A stretch of DNA of 64,000 bases, taken from contig NZ_JBDKWG010000139.1 of the NCBI RefSeq assembly GCF_040151475.1, positions 62,001-126,000 of the forward strand, written 5' to 3'. Position 1 is the first letter of the stretch, and the number at the start of each line of letters is the position of its first letter. Position numbers and translations under genes: made by a program. Positions 37,497 through 46,536 of the stretch are shown piece by piece. The notes beneath the pieces are model-generated. The model did not search any database and had not been told where the DNA came from. It worked only from the letters and a program-made list of their open reading frames with translations. Origin of the DNA: CAXBNB01 sp040151475. GTDB lineage: Bacteria > Bacteroidota > Bacteroidia > Cytophagales > Cyclobacteriaceae.

Positions 37497-40400
37497 ATGC
37501 CAAAGCTGCCATTTATCCTCAACCAAGCATTGGGCAAAGCCTACAGAAGACAAAAGGTTGACCGGGTTTCCATGGAGGCATTTAGAAAGAACCTTTCTGC
37601 CTTGCTGGGCGAACTGGATGAGCAGGAAAGTGAAGAACACCTCAAAAATGATGTAATCCGGTTCCTGGACAATACATGGTATAAAGACAATTTTGCCATC
37701 AATACCAAAGGGAAAACCGATCTGGTGATCCATACCGACCGTTCCACCAAAAGCAAAGTTGGTGTGCTTTTGGAAGTGAAAAAGCCTTCTAATAAAGGTG
37801 AAATGGTGTCCAGAGAGAAGCTTAATACAAAAGCATTGCAAGAACTTCTTTTGTATTACCTCAGGGAAAGGGTAGCAGGAGAAAACAACGAGATCAAACA
37901 TTTGGCAGTAACCAATGTGCATGAATGGTTCATCTTTGATGCTTCTGAGTTTTATACCAAATTTTATAAAAACACCAAACTGCTCAAAGAGTTTGAGGAC
38001 TGGAATGCTGGAAAAAAAGACAGTAGCAATACCGAGTTGTTTTATACCGAAATAGCACGTAAATACATAGAGGAGGTAGAACAGGGACTGCAATATACGT
38101 ATTTCGATTTTCGGGATTTTATTCAGTTTTTAAACAAAAAGGAAGACAGTCGCAAGCTAATTGCCTTGTACAAAATATTGTCCCCGGTGCATTTACTCAA
38201 ACTGTCTGTGGGTAATGACAGCAACAGCCTGGATAGGAAGTTTTACAATGAACTCCTGCATGTCATTGGTCTGGAAGAGGTGAAGGAAAAGGGCAAAAAA
38301 CTGATCCGAAGAAAAGCTGAAGGCAAAAGGAACGATGGTTCTTTGCTGGAAAATGCCATCAATATCATGGACGAACGGGATTGTTTAAACCACGTGGACA
38401 GACCTTCTCAATATGGCAGTATTAAAGAAGACCAACTGTATGCTATCGCATTGGAGCTTTGTATCACATGGATCAACAGGATATTGTTCCTCAAACTGTT
38501 GGAATCCCAATTGGTGGGCTGTCACAAAGGGGATGTGGCGTATAAATTTCTGAGCCAAAACAAAGTGCCAAACTATGATGCATTGGGCACATTGTTTTTT
38601 GGTGTGTTGGCTAAGAAAACGGATGAGCGTCTGGATAGGGTAAATAAAAAGTTCATGAATGTGCCTTACCTGAACAGTTCTTTGTTTGAACCTACAGAAT
38701 TGGAAAGGGTGATGCCTGTCACCTCACTTGACAGCAATCTGAAACTGGAGTTGCATGGGCAGACAGTGCTCAAAAATGAAAATAGTAAGAAGCTGTCTGG
38801 AAAAAGGGATACCCTCACTTACCTCTTCGATTTTTTGGATGCCTATGATTTTAGCTCGGAAGGCACTGAAGACATACAGGAAGAAAGCAAGACACTGATC
38901 AATGCATCGGTGCTTGGTTTGATTTTTGAAAAGATCAATGGCTACAAAGATGGTTCGTTTTATACTCCTGGATTTATTACCATGTACATGTGCAAGGAGA
39001 CTATTCGTAGGGCTGTATTGCAGAAGTTCAATGAAGCAAAGGGCTGGGAATGTAAAGATTTTGTAGAACTGTACAATAAGATAGTTGACAAAAAGGAAGC
39101 GAACGCTATCGTCAATAGTTTGCGTATTTGTGACCCTGCTGTGGGTTCTGGTCACTTTTTAGTGTCGGCCTTAAATGAAATGATCGCCATAAAGTCGGAG
39201 CTGAAAATACTCATGGACAGGGAAGGGAAAACATTTAGGGACTATGACCTGACTATTGAGAATGATGAGCTGGTTGTTACCGATGACAATGGGGATTTAT
39301 TTCATTATATGGTTGGTAATACTGAAAAAAAAAGATTGCAGGAAGCCCTTTTCCATGAAAAACAAACGGTTATAGAAAACTGCCTTTTTGGTGTGGACAT
39401 CAACCCCAATTCGGTCAAAATATGCCAGCTCAGGTTGTGGATCGAGTTGTTAAAAAATGCCTATTACAAGAATGACACAGAACTTGAAACCCTACCCAAT
39501 ATTGACATCAATATAAAATGTGGCAATTCATTGATCAGCAGATTTGGGTTGGATTCGGATTTGAGTAAGGCATTGAAAAAGAGTAAATGGGACGTAAGTA
39601 CTTATCGTAATGCTGTCCACAACTATAAAAATGCACAAAACAAGGAGGACAAACGGGAGTTTGAAAGGTTGATTGCTACCATCAAAGACACTTTTGAGAC
39701 CAGTATAGCCAACTATTCCGATCCCAGAAAAGTGAAAATGGCCAAATTGGGTGAAAAACTTTTCAAATTGACGGGTGTTGGCAGGGGGGGCACGAGCAAT
39801 ATGCTCTTTGAACCAGAAGAGCAATATGGCAAGGACAAAAAGCTTTTGAAAGAACGTAGAAAAGAAATAGAACAAATAGAAAAGCAGATAGAAAAACTCT
39901 CCACTGAAATAGACGAGATCAAAAACAACAGAATCTATGAAAATGCCTTTGAGTGGCGTTTCGAGTTTCCCGAAATACTTGACGATGACGGCACGTTTTT
40001 GGGTTTTGATGTGGTGGTTGGAAATCCACCGTATATCAGGCAGGAGGAAATCAAAGATTATAGCAAATACCTTAATGAGACATTTAATGTTCATTCTGGC
40101 AAAGCCGATATATATGTATATTTTTTCGAGTTAGGTTTGAATATTTTGCGGTCAGAAGGAAGCCTTACATTTATTACATCTGGAAAATTTCTTGAGGCTG
40201 GCTATGGACAAAAATTGATTGAATATCTATTAAAAGAAAGCCAACTTCAATTTGGGATTAATTTTAATGATTTAGAAGTTTTTGACGGAGTTTCGGCTTA
40301 TCCATTTATATTATCAGTTCTCAAAGGTAATTATGACAGTGATTACATGTTTAATTATACAAATGTTGAAAATCTTAATTTTTCCGCCTTTGATGACTAC

Positions 40401-41255
40401 AAAAAAAAGGATACCACCGAATTGGTAATTAGCAAGCAAGGATTTGTTGATGCTGATTATAAATTCCTTAAGCCCGAAGTATCAAGTCTAATTTCAAAGT
40501 TGGTTCAAAAATCAAAATCTTTTGAATTAGTATATGATTTACCAATTGTGGGGATTAAAACAGGTTTTAATGAAGGTTTTCTAACTAAAAAACCAGTAAG
40601 TCAATTTGTAAAACCATATGCATTTGGTAAGGATATTAAAAGATATAAACCCGTAGTTTCGAAGAATAATGTAATATTTCCATATACATCAAATTATGAA
40701 CTGATCAATCTTGACGAGAGTGAAGAAATAGAACCATTACTTTTAAAAAACGAAACAGGTTTGAGTCAAAGGGCAATAATTAAGGACGGGTTGATTAATG
40801 GTTCTAAAAAATGGTATGAATATCAACAAGTAAACAAGACTATAAGTATCTCTGATGAAGTAATAGTTTATCCGAATGTGTCTCTTGGGACTAATTTTAC
40901 TCTTTCAAGCAATGTATTGATTGATATGACTGGGTTTGTTATTAAATCGAATAGCAAATACCTTTTGGGATTACTTAATTCAAAACTTTTTGAATTCTTA
41001 TTAAATATTTGGGCGATTGGGAGACGTGGCGGATATAAAGAATTGAAAGTCCAGTATATTAAAAAGCTTCCAATTATTGAGAGTGCATCAGATTATGAAG
41101 GAGTAGTCGAGAATAAAGTCAACGAAATCCTTGCCCTCAAAAAAGAAAATCCTGATGCAGACACAAATGCCTTGGAAGCAGAAGTAGATCAACTGGTATA
41201 TACATTGTATGGGCTTACCGAAGAGGAAATAAAAATAGTTGAGGGTTCTGCATGA
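37497..41255 (+). CDS. Type IIG (Eco57I-like) restriction-modification enzyme
   Basis: A single 1252-aa polypeptide with both nuclease and adenine methyltransferase parts. Near residues 80-100 is a PD-(D/E)XK-like site (TDLVIHT... GVLLEVKK). A helical linker leads to the methylase with motif I DPAVGSGHFL (Asp546) and catalytic NPPY (residues 843-846), followed by a target-recognition domain. By hand count, G+C is 52% in bases 37561-37620 and 45% in 39121-39180, but 22-32% in five 60-base lines sampled between 40321 and 40980 (the recognition domain). This points to a swapped specificity domain or a recently acquired enzyme. No separate specificity or control gene is adjacent. Confidence 0.92.
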   Translation: MPKLPFILNQALGKAYRRQKVDRVSMEAFRKNLSALLGELDEQESEEHLKNDVIRFLDNTWYKDNFAINTKGKTDLVIHTDRSTKSKVGVLLEVKKPSNKGEMVSREKLNTKALQELLLYYLRERVAGENNEIKHLAVTNVHEWFIFDASEFYTKFYKNTKLLKEFEDWNAGKKDSSNTELFYTEIARKYIEEVEQGLQYTYFDFRDFIQFLNKKEDSRKLIALYKILSPVHLLKLSVGNDSNSLDRKFYNELLHVIGLEEVKEKGKKLIRRKAEGKRNDGSLLENAINIMDERDCLNHVDRPSQYGSIKEDQLYAIALELCITWINRILFLKLLESQLVGCHKGDVAYKFLSQNKVPNYDALGTLFFGVLAKKTDERLDRVNKKFMNVPYLNSSLFEPTELERVMPVTSLDSNLKLELHGQTVLKNENSKKLSGKRDTLTYLFDFLDAYDFSSEGTEDIQEESKTLINASVLGLIFEKINGYKDGSFYTPGFITMYMCKETIRRAVLQKFNEAKGWECKDFVELYNKIVDKKEANAIVNSLRICDPAVGSGHFLVSALNEMIAIKSELKILMDREGKTFRDYDLTIENDELVVTDDNGDLFHYMVGNTEKKRLQEALFHEKQTVIENCLFGVDINPNSVKICQLRLWIELLKNAYYKNDTELETLPNIDINIKCGNSLISRFGLDSDLSKALKKSKWDVSTYRNAVHNYKNAQNKEDKREFERLIATIKDTFETSIANYSDPRKVKMAKLGEKLFKLTGVGRGGTSNMLFEPEEQYGKDKKLLKERRKEIEQIEKQIEKLSTEIDEIKNNRIYENAFEWRFEFPEILDDDGTFLGFDVVVGNPPYIRQEEIKDYSKYLNETFNVHSGKADIYVYFFELGLNILRSEGSLTFITSGKFLEAGYGQKLIEYLLKESQLQFGINFNDLEVFDGVSAYPFILSVLKGNYDSDYMFNYTNVENLNFSAFDDYKKKDTTELVISKQGFVDADYKFLKPEVSSLISKLVQKSKSFELVYDLPIVGIKTGFNEGFLTKKPVSQFVKPYAFGKDIKRYKPVVSKNNVIFPYTSNYELINLDESEEIEPLLLKNETGLSQRAIIKDGLINGSKKWYEYQQVNKTISISDEVIVYPNVSLGTNFTLSSNVLIDMTGFVIKSNSKYLLGLLNSKLFEFLLNIWAIGRRGGYKELKVQYIKKLPIIESASDYEGVVENKVNEILALKKENPDADTNALEAEVDQLVYTLYGLTEEEIKIVEGSA

Positions 41256-41285
41256 CCGGGCCGACTTATAGTTAAATATGATTTC

Positions 41286-42785
41286 ATGAAAAAAAACCAG
41301 CTCCATCTTTTCCGTCCGTTGTTTATGCTTGCTGTATTGCTTGCATCTTGTGAAACAAAAAATAATGATGTAAAGCCCAATGTCCTCCTTATCACGGTTG
41401 ATGATATGAACTACAATTCTGTAGGAGCGTTTGGAGCTGTTGTCTCTGGCACTACACCCAATATCGACAAACTGGCATCACAAGGCATGCGGTTTGAAAA
41501 TGCCCATGTCACCATTGCGGTTTGTCAGCCCAGTCGGGGTGTATTGGCTACAGGCATGTATCCCCACAGGAGTGGAATTGAAGGTTTTTTTCATACTGAT
41601 AAAGATATTCCCACTATTGTGGAAATATTGAAACAGCATCAGTATTACACTGGTGTGTTGAGCAAAACCAAGCATTCTTCACCTAAGGAAAACACGCCTT
41701 GGGATGTGGTGCGCACTCAGGCAGAGCACATGGGCATGGGCAGAGATGCCAACAGGTACTATGAGGAAACTAAAGCCTTTTTAAAGCAAGCTGGTGAAGC
41801 CAAAAAACCATTTTATTTAATGGCTAATGCTAACGATCCCCATCGTCCGTTTTCCAATAGTGATCAGGAGAAAAGAGCTTATAAAGGGAAGGATATTGTT
41901 CCTTCATCCAAAATATACAAGTCTGATGAAATAGAAGTACCAGCATTTTTACCTGATATCCCTGACGTAAGATTAGAAATGTCAGAATATTACACTTCTG
42001 TCCGTCGTGCAGACGATGTGGTTGGTGCTGTACTAAAAGCTTTGGAAGAAAGTGGAGAAGCGAAAAATACGCTCCTAATGTTTCTTTCAGATCATGGTAT
42101 GGCATTGCCTTTTGCTAAAACCAATTGCTATCTCAATAGTACAAAAACGCCTTGGATTGTTCGATGGCCTGATGTGGTAACGCAAGGAAGTATCAATAAA
42201 AAACATTTTATCTCCGGTATAGATTTTATGCCTACAGTATTGGAGGTCTTGGGCATAGAAATTCCGAAAACAGTCGATGGGCGTTCTTTTGTGCCTCTTT
42301 TGAAAGGAGAGGATCAAGATGACCGGGAGTTTGTTTTTACGCAATTCCATGAAACTTCGGCAAAGAACAGGTTTCCGATGCGTGCGGTTCAAAGCAGTAA
42401 GTATGCTTACATTTTCAACGCATGGTCAGATGGCGAAAGGGTATTTAAAAACGAGTCTCAGTCAGGCAGGACATTTAAAGCCATGCAGGAGGCTGCAAAA
42501 ACTGATAGTGCTATTGCTCAAAGGGTAGATTTGTTTTCTCATAGGGTACTGGAAGAGTTTTATGATTTGGAAAAAGATCCGGATGCCCTGATTAATCTGA
42601 TTGAAGATGAGGATTATCAGGCAGAAATCGAAATTTATAGAAACAGACTAAAGAAATGGATGCAAGAAACTGAAGATGTAGCTTTGGAAGCTCTGGAAGG
42701 AAGAGAATCTAAAGAAAAACTGGTTGTTTTTATGGAAAAGGAACAGGCTCTGGCAGATTTGAGAAAGAAAAAGAATAAAAAATAG
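41286..42785 (+). CDS. Sulfatase, Cys-type, lipoprotein
   Basis: A 499-aa formylglycine-dependent sulfatase. The lipobox LLASC (Cys22) predicts a lipoprotein. The site converted to formylglycine is Cys80 in CQPSR, followed by GVLATGMYPHRSG. Metal ligands appear in VDDMNYN and LSDHGM. The gene starts 30 bases after the restriction enzyme stop and nine bases before the next sulfatase, so it begins a sulfatase cluster. Its activation needs a formylglycine-generating enzyme or anaerobic sulfatase maturase, neither of which lies in the window. Confidence 0.93.
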   Translation: MKKNQLHLFRPLFMLAVLLASCETKNNDVKPNVLLITVDDMNYNSVGAFGAVVSGTTPNIDKLASQGMRFENAHVTIAVCQPSRGVLATGMYPHRSGIEGFFHTDKDIPTIVEILKQHQYYTGVLSKTKHSSPKENTPWDVVRTQAEHMGMGRDANRYYEETKAFLKQAGEAKKPFYLMANANDPHRPFSNSDQEKRAYKGKDIVPSSKIYKSDEIEVPAFLPDIPDVRLEMSEYYTSVRRADDVVGAVLKALEESGEAKNTLLMFLSDHGMALPFAKTNCYLNSTKTPWIVRWPDVVTQGSINKKHFISGIDFMPTVLEVLGIEIPKTVDGRSFVPLLKGEDQDDREFVFTQFHETSAKNRFPMRAVQSSKYAYIFNAWSDGERVFKNESQSGRTFKAMQEAAKTDSAIAQRVDLFSHRVLEEFYDLEKDPDALINLIEDEDYQAEIEIYRNRLKKWMQETEDVALEALEGRESKEKLVVFMEKEQALADLRKKKNKK

Positions 42786-42793
42786 AAAATATA

Positions 42794-44158
42794 ATGTGTA
42801 CGAATTTCAGGATAAACTTTCTTTTAGCACTTTCAATACTAATTTTTACTGCTAATTGTACTACCAAAGAATCAGGGTCAAGCAAAGAGATATCGAATGA
42901 AAAACCCAACATTATTATCATAATGGCTGATGATTTGGGCTATGGAGATTTGAGTGGTTTTGGGAATGCTACGATCAATACACCTAATCTGGATAGAATG
43001 GCAGAGGAAGGCATTCGGTTTACGGATTTTCATTCTAATGGGGCAGTTTGCAGCCCGACCAGAGCGGCTTTGGTTACGGGCAAATACCAGCAACGGGTAG
43101 GAGTAGAAGGAGTAGTTACTGCTAAAAGCCACCGGGAAGTTGGCCTGGCACTTGAAGAGATCACCTTTGCAGATGCTATGAAAGCTGAAGGATATGTGAC
43201 TGGTATGGTAGGAAAATGGCATCTTGGCTACCCTGAGCGATACAACCCCGTTCATCAGGGTTTTGATGAATTTGTTGGCTATGTCAGTGGCAATGTGGAC
43301 TATCATTCTCATATCGATCAGGAAGCACATGAAGACTGGTGGTGGCAAAATAAGCTTCAAAAAGAAGAGGGCTATTCTACTGATTTGATTACCAAGCATT
43401 CGTTAGCGTTTATAAATAAACATAAAGACGATAATTTCTTTTTGTACATTCCACACGAAGCACCACATGGCCCTATACAGGGAAGGAAATCAAAGCCATT
43501 TAGAGTAATAGGGGATAATCAGGCCAGCAATCCGGAAGAGAATCTGAAAGTAACATACAAAGAGATGATAGAAGTCATGGATGAGGGTATTGGAGAAGTT
43601 ATCAAAACGTTAAAGTCACTTAATCTTGAGAAAAACACTTTGGTGTTTTTCTGCTCTGACAATGGACCAGCAAACCTCGGTAGTAGCGGTGGTCTTCATG
43701 GTAGTAAAGGTTCGGTATGGGAAGGAGGACACAGAGTGCCAGCCATTGCCTGGTGGCCGGGAAAGATTAAACCAAATCAGGAAAGCAATCAAACAACTAT
43801 GACCATGGATTTGTTACCAACTATGATGTCATTGGTTGGAGGAAAAACAAATACTGATTGGGATGGTATTGATATTTCAGGAGTATTGTTGGAAAATGCA
43901 ACATTACCAGAAAGAGATTTGTTTTGGAGACATTATAGTAATGATGGCAGCAAACAGTCAGTTGCCATACGTAGCGGAGATTGGAAGTTGCTGCAACTAA
44001 ATCAGGAAAATGAGCCACAGCTTTACAATTTGAAGGAAGATTTGTCCGAAACAAAAGATCTGTCAGGTGTCAAACCACAATTGAAGCAGGAGTTGTGGGC
44101 AAAACTGAATAACTGGCAAAAGGAAGTGACCAAAGGAGTGAAGAAGGTATCACCATAG
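42794..44158 (+). CDS. Sulfatase, Cys-type, lipoprotein
   Basis: A 454-aa sulfatase with lipobox FTANC (Cys22) and modification site CSPTR (Cys86) within AVCSPTRAALVTGKYQQRVG. ADDLGYGD and CSDNGPANL carry metal ligands, and GKWHLGYPE the usual Lys-His pair. It starts nine bases after the previous sulfatase stop. Sequence style is arylsulfatase A-like and clearly different from its neighbour, so the two probably remove different sulfate groups from one polymer. Confidence 0.94.
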   Translation: MCTNFRINFLLALSILIFTANCTTKESGSSKEISNEKPNIIIIMADDLGYGDLSGFGNATINTPNLDRMAEEGIRFTDFHSNGAVCSPTRAALVTGKYQQRVGVEGVVTAKSHREVGLALEEITFADAMKAEGYVTGMVGKWHLGYPERYNPVHQGFDEFVGYVSGNVDYHSHIDQEAHEDWWWQNKLQKEEGYSTDLITKHSLAFINKHKDDNFFLYIPHEAPHGPIQGRKSKPFRVIGDNQASNPEENLKVTYKEMIEVMDEGIGEVIKTLKSLNLEKNTLVFFCSDNGPANLGSSGGLHGSKGSVWEGGHRVPAIAWWPGKIKPNQESNQTTMTMDLLPTMMSLVGGKTNTDWDGIDISGVLLENATLPERDLFWRHYSNDGSKQSVAIRSGDWKLLQLNQENEPQLYNLKEDLSETKDLSGVKPQLKQELWAKLNNWQKEVTKGVKKVSP

Positions 44159-44287
44159 AAATGTGATTCTATTTTTCATATAGACTTATTGGCATGGTTT
44201 TTTATGTTTGATTTTTTGTTGTTGTAAATGTGAATTTGATAACCTTACTACCAATTGGAAACTTATTTCAACTATAAAATATATTAA

Positions 44288-44680
44288 ATGGAAATGACGA
44301 ATACTACGACTCAATCTAGTGATGATCTTATGAAATGGATTATCTGGCTGTTAAGAATTGGTGTCTTTGCCACATTTGTGGGACACGGTACTATCGCCTT
44401 TGTGGGTAATCCGAAGTGGTTGCCATATTTGGCAACAGTTGGCATTACAGGTGATTTGGCTGTAAACGCCATGACTTTCATAGGAGCATTGGATATTCTA
44501 TTAGCCATTTCAGTTTTGATTAAACCTTTACGACCAGTGCTGTATTGGTGTGCATTTTGGGCTTTTTCTACAGCACTCATACGTCCACTTTCCGGAGAGT
44601 CAATTTTAGCCTTTGTCGAGCGAGGTGCCAACTGGACAGTGCCATTGGTATTGCTATTATTAAGCTATAGAAAAAGGTAA
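44288..44680 (+). CDS. DoxX-like small membrane protein
   Basis: A 130-aa protein with four hydrophobic helices (about 16-32, 58-76, 82-98, 113-126) and GHGTIAFVGNPKW after the first, as in DoxX/SURF4-like proteins. It sits between two sulfatases in the same direction, but with gaps of 129 and 201 bases. Role in the cluster is unknown. Confidence 0.75.
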   Translation: MEMTNTTTQSSDDLMKWIIWLLRIGVFATFVGHGTIAFVGNPKWLPYLATVGITGDLAVNAMTFIGALDILLAISVLIKPLRPVLYWCAFWAFSTALIRPLSGESILAFVERGANWTVPLVLLLLSYRKR

Positions 44681-44881
44681 TGAGTTGACAAATTGATTCA
44701 ATTAACCGGACTTAAATTGTGGTGTGGGTTAGAATCATTTTCAAACTACAGGTTAATTCTTCTTTAATGCAAAATAAAAGGTGTTATGAGCGAAGAAAGT
44801 ACTTGATTAAAAGCTTTCATTTGGTCTAATATTGCAAAGTATATCCTCTTTGAAAATAGAAACTATTAAAAAGCCCTATCT

Positions 44882-46453
44882 ATGAATATCAATTTTCCAA
44901 ACTCAATTTTAGTATGCCTGATTTTACTGGTATTTTCTTGTCAACAAAAAACTGATAAGCAAAAAGTAGAGAAACCCAATATCATATACATACTTGCTGA
45001 TGATTTAGGATATGGCGATGTAGCTGCTTTTAATGAAAACAGTAAAATAAAGACTCCTCATCTGGATCGGCTGGCAGCTGAAGGAATGAAATTCACAGAT
45101 GCTCATACGTCCTCTTCGGTATGTACGCCCACACGGTATGGTATAATAACTGGCAGGTACAATTGGAGAAGTAAACTTAAAAACGGAGTATTGACAGGAA
45201 AGTCAAAAGCATTGATTCCAAATACAAGGACGACCGCTGCTTCCATACTAAAAAAGAGTGGTTATAGTACTGCTTATATAGGTAAGTGGCACTTGGGATG
45301 GGATTGGGGGACGAAAGATTCAACAAGTGAGTCAGGGGAGGGTTGGAATTTCAAAGACTTTGACAAAATAGACTATTCCAAACCTGTAAAAAACAATCCT
45401 AACGACTTGGGGTTTGATTATGCCTATGGGCATTGCGGTTCTCTTGACATGGCACCTTATGTGTATGTGGAAAATGGAATGGCAACAATGATTCCGGATT
45501 CTACTACTGTTAATAAGGGAAAATATTCATGGTGGAGAGAAGGACATACTTCCGGCGATTTTATTCATGAAGACGTTACACCCAATTTTTTTAGAAGGGG
45601 GATAAAATATGTGAAAGAGCATGCACAAGATGAAAATCCGTTCTTTTTGTATTTGCCACTGCCTTCCCCTCACACTCCTATTTTGCCTACGCAAGAGTGG
45701 CAGGATAAAAGTGGGATTAATCCCTATGCCGATTTTGTGATGATGGTAGATGATTATGTCGGGCAATTGAATACAGCTATAAAAGAAGCTGGTATTGAAG
45801 AAAATACACTCATTATTTTCACCAGTGATAATGGTTGTTCTCCTGCGGCGAAAATCGAGGAAATGACAGAAAAGGGACATTACCCAAGTTACGTTTATCG
45901 TGGACACAAAGCTGATATATTTGAGGGAGGACACAGGGTTCCTTTTATTGTAAAATGGCCAGGCAGGATAGCTAAAGGATCGGTCTCTGATGAAATAATA
46001 TGTACTACAGATTTTGCTGCTACTTGTGCTGCCATTACTGGTTATCAACTCAAAGATTCGGAAGCAGAAGATAGTTACAACATGCTGCCACTTTTTGATC
46101 AGAAAAAATTGGCAACTCCTTTTAGAGAAGCGACAGTTCACCATTCGATCAATGGCAGTTTTGCCATCAGGCAGGGAGCCTGGAAGTTGATCATGTGTCC
46201 CGGTTCAGGAGGGTGGAGTTTCCCTACTCCAAATAACAAAAAAGCATTGGAAGGGTTGCCGGAGGTGCAATTGTACAACCTGATGAATGATCCTGGAGAA
46301 AAGGACAATCTACAGGCATCTAATCCACAGAAAGTAGATGAATTGAAAAAGCTTTTGACCAAATACATTTTGGAAGGAAGAAGTACTCCGGGGATAATTC
46401 AACAAAATGACACGGGGAATAGTTGGAAACAATTGTGGTGGATAAATGGATGA
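44882..46453 (+). CDS. Sulfatase, Cys-type, lipoprotein
   Basis: A 523-aa arylsulfatase-like enzyme. Lipobox VFSC gives Cys20. The modification site is CTPTR (Cys81) in SSVCTPTRYGIITGRYNWRS. LADDLGYGD, IGKWHLGWDWG and FTSDNGCSP are the usual metal and substrate motifs. The C-terminus has VQLYNLMNDPGEKDNL, the common sulfatase tail. It precedes the alpha-L-fucosidase by 83 bases. Confidence 0.94.
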   Translation: MNINFPNSILVCLILLVFSCQQKTDKQKVEKPNIIYILADDLGYGDVAAFNENSKIKTPHLDRLAAEGMKFTDAHTSSSVCTPTRYGIITGRYNWRSKLKNGVLTGKSKALIPNTRTTAASILKKSGYSTAYIGKWHLGWDWGTKDSTSESGEGWNFKDFDKIDYSKPVKNNPNDLGFDYAYGHCGSLDMAPYVYVENGMATMIPDSTTVNKGKYSWWREGHTSGDFIHEDVTPNFFRRGIKYVKEHAQDENPFFLYLPLPSPHTPILPTQEWQDKSGINPYADFVMMVDDYVGQLNTAIKEAGIEENTLIIFTSDNGCSPAAKIEEMTEKGHYPSYVYRGHKADIFEGGHRVPFIVKWPGRIAKGSVSDEIICTTDFAATCAAITGYQLKDSEAEDSYNMLPLFDQKKLATPFREATVHHSINGSFAIRQGAWKLIMCPGSGGWSFPTPNNKKALEGLPEVQLYNLMNDPGEKDNLQASNPQKVDELKKLLTKYILEGRSTPGIIQQNDTGNSWKQLWWING

Positions 46454-46536
46454 AAAAAAGAGTTTAACCGAGTAAGTATTGTCACCCGATTCCGGCATTT
46501 TTGTGTTTATTTATAAAGAACATTAGATCCATTGTC

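Noticed and set aside
37422..38093. Open frame of ~220 codons on the minus strand within the restriction enzyme gene
   Set aside because: It lies antisense to the well-supported nuclease domain, has no motif, and its Phe/Cys/Leu-rich translation is typical of a shadow frame.
45527..46144. Minus-strand open frame of ~205 codons within the third sulfatase
   Set aside because: Antisense to conserved sulfatase motifs; no homology-like pattern or start context.
46501..46536. N-terminal extension of the fucosidase from a TTG codon
   Set aside because: The ATG at 46537 begins a normal signal peptide, which the extension would bury.
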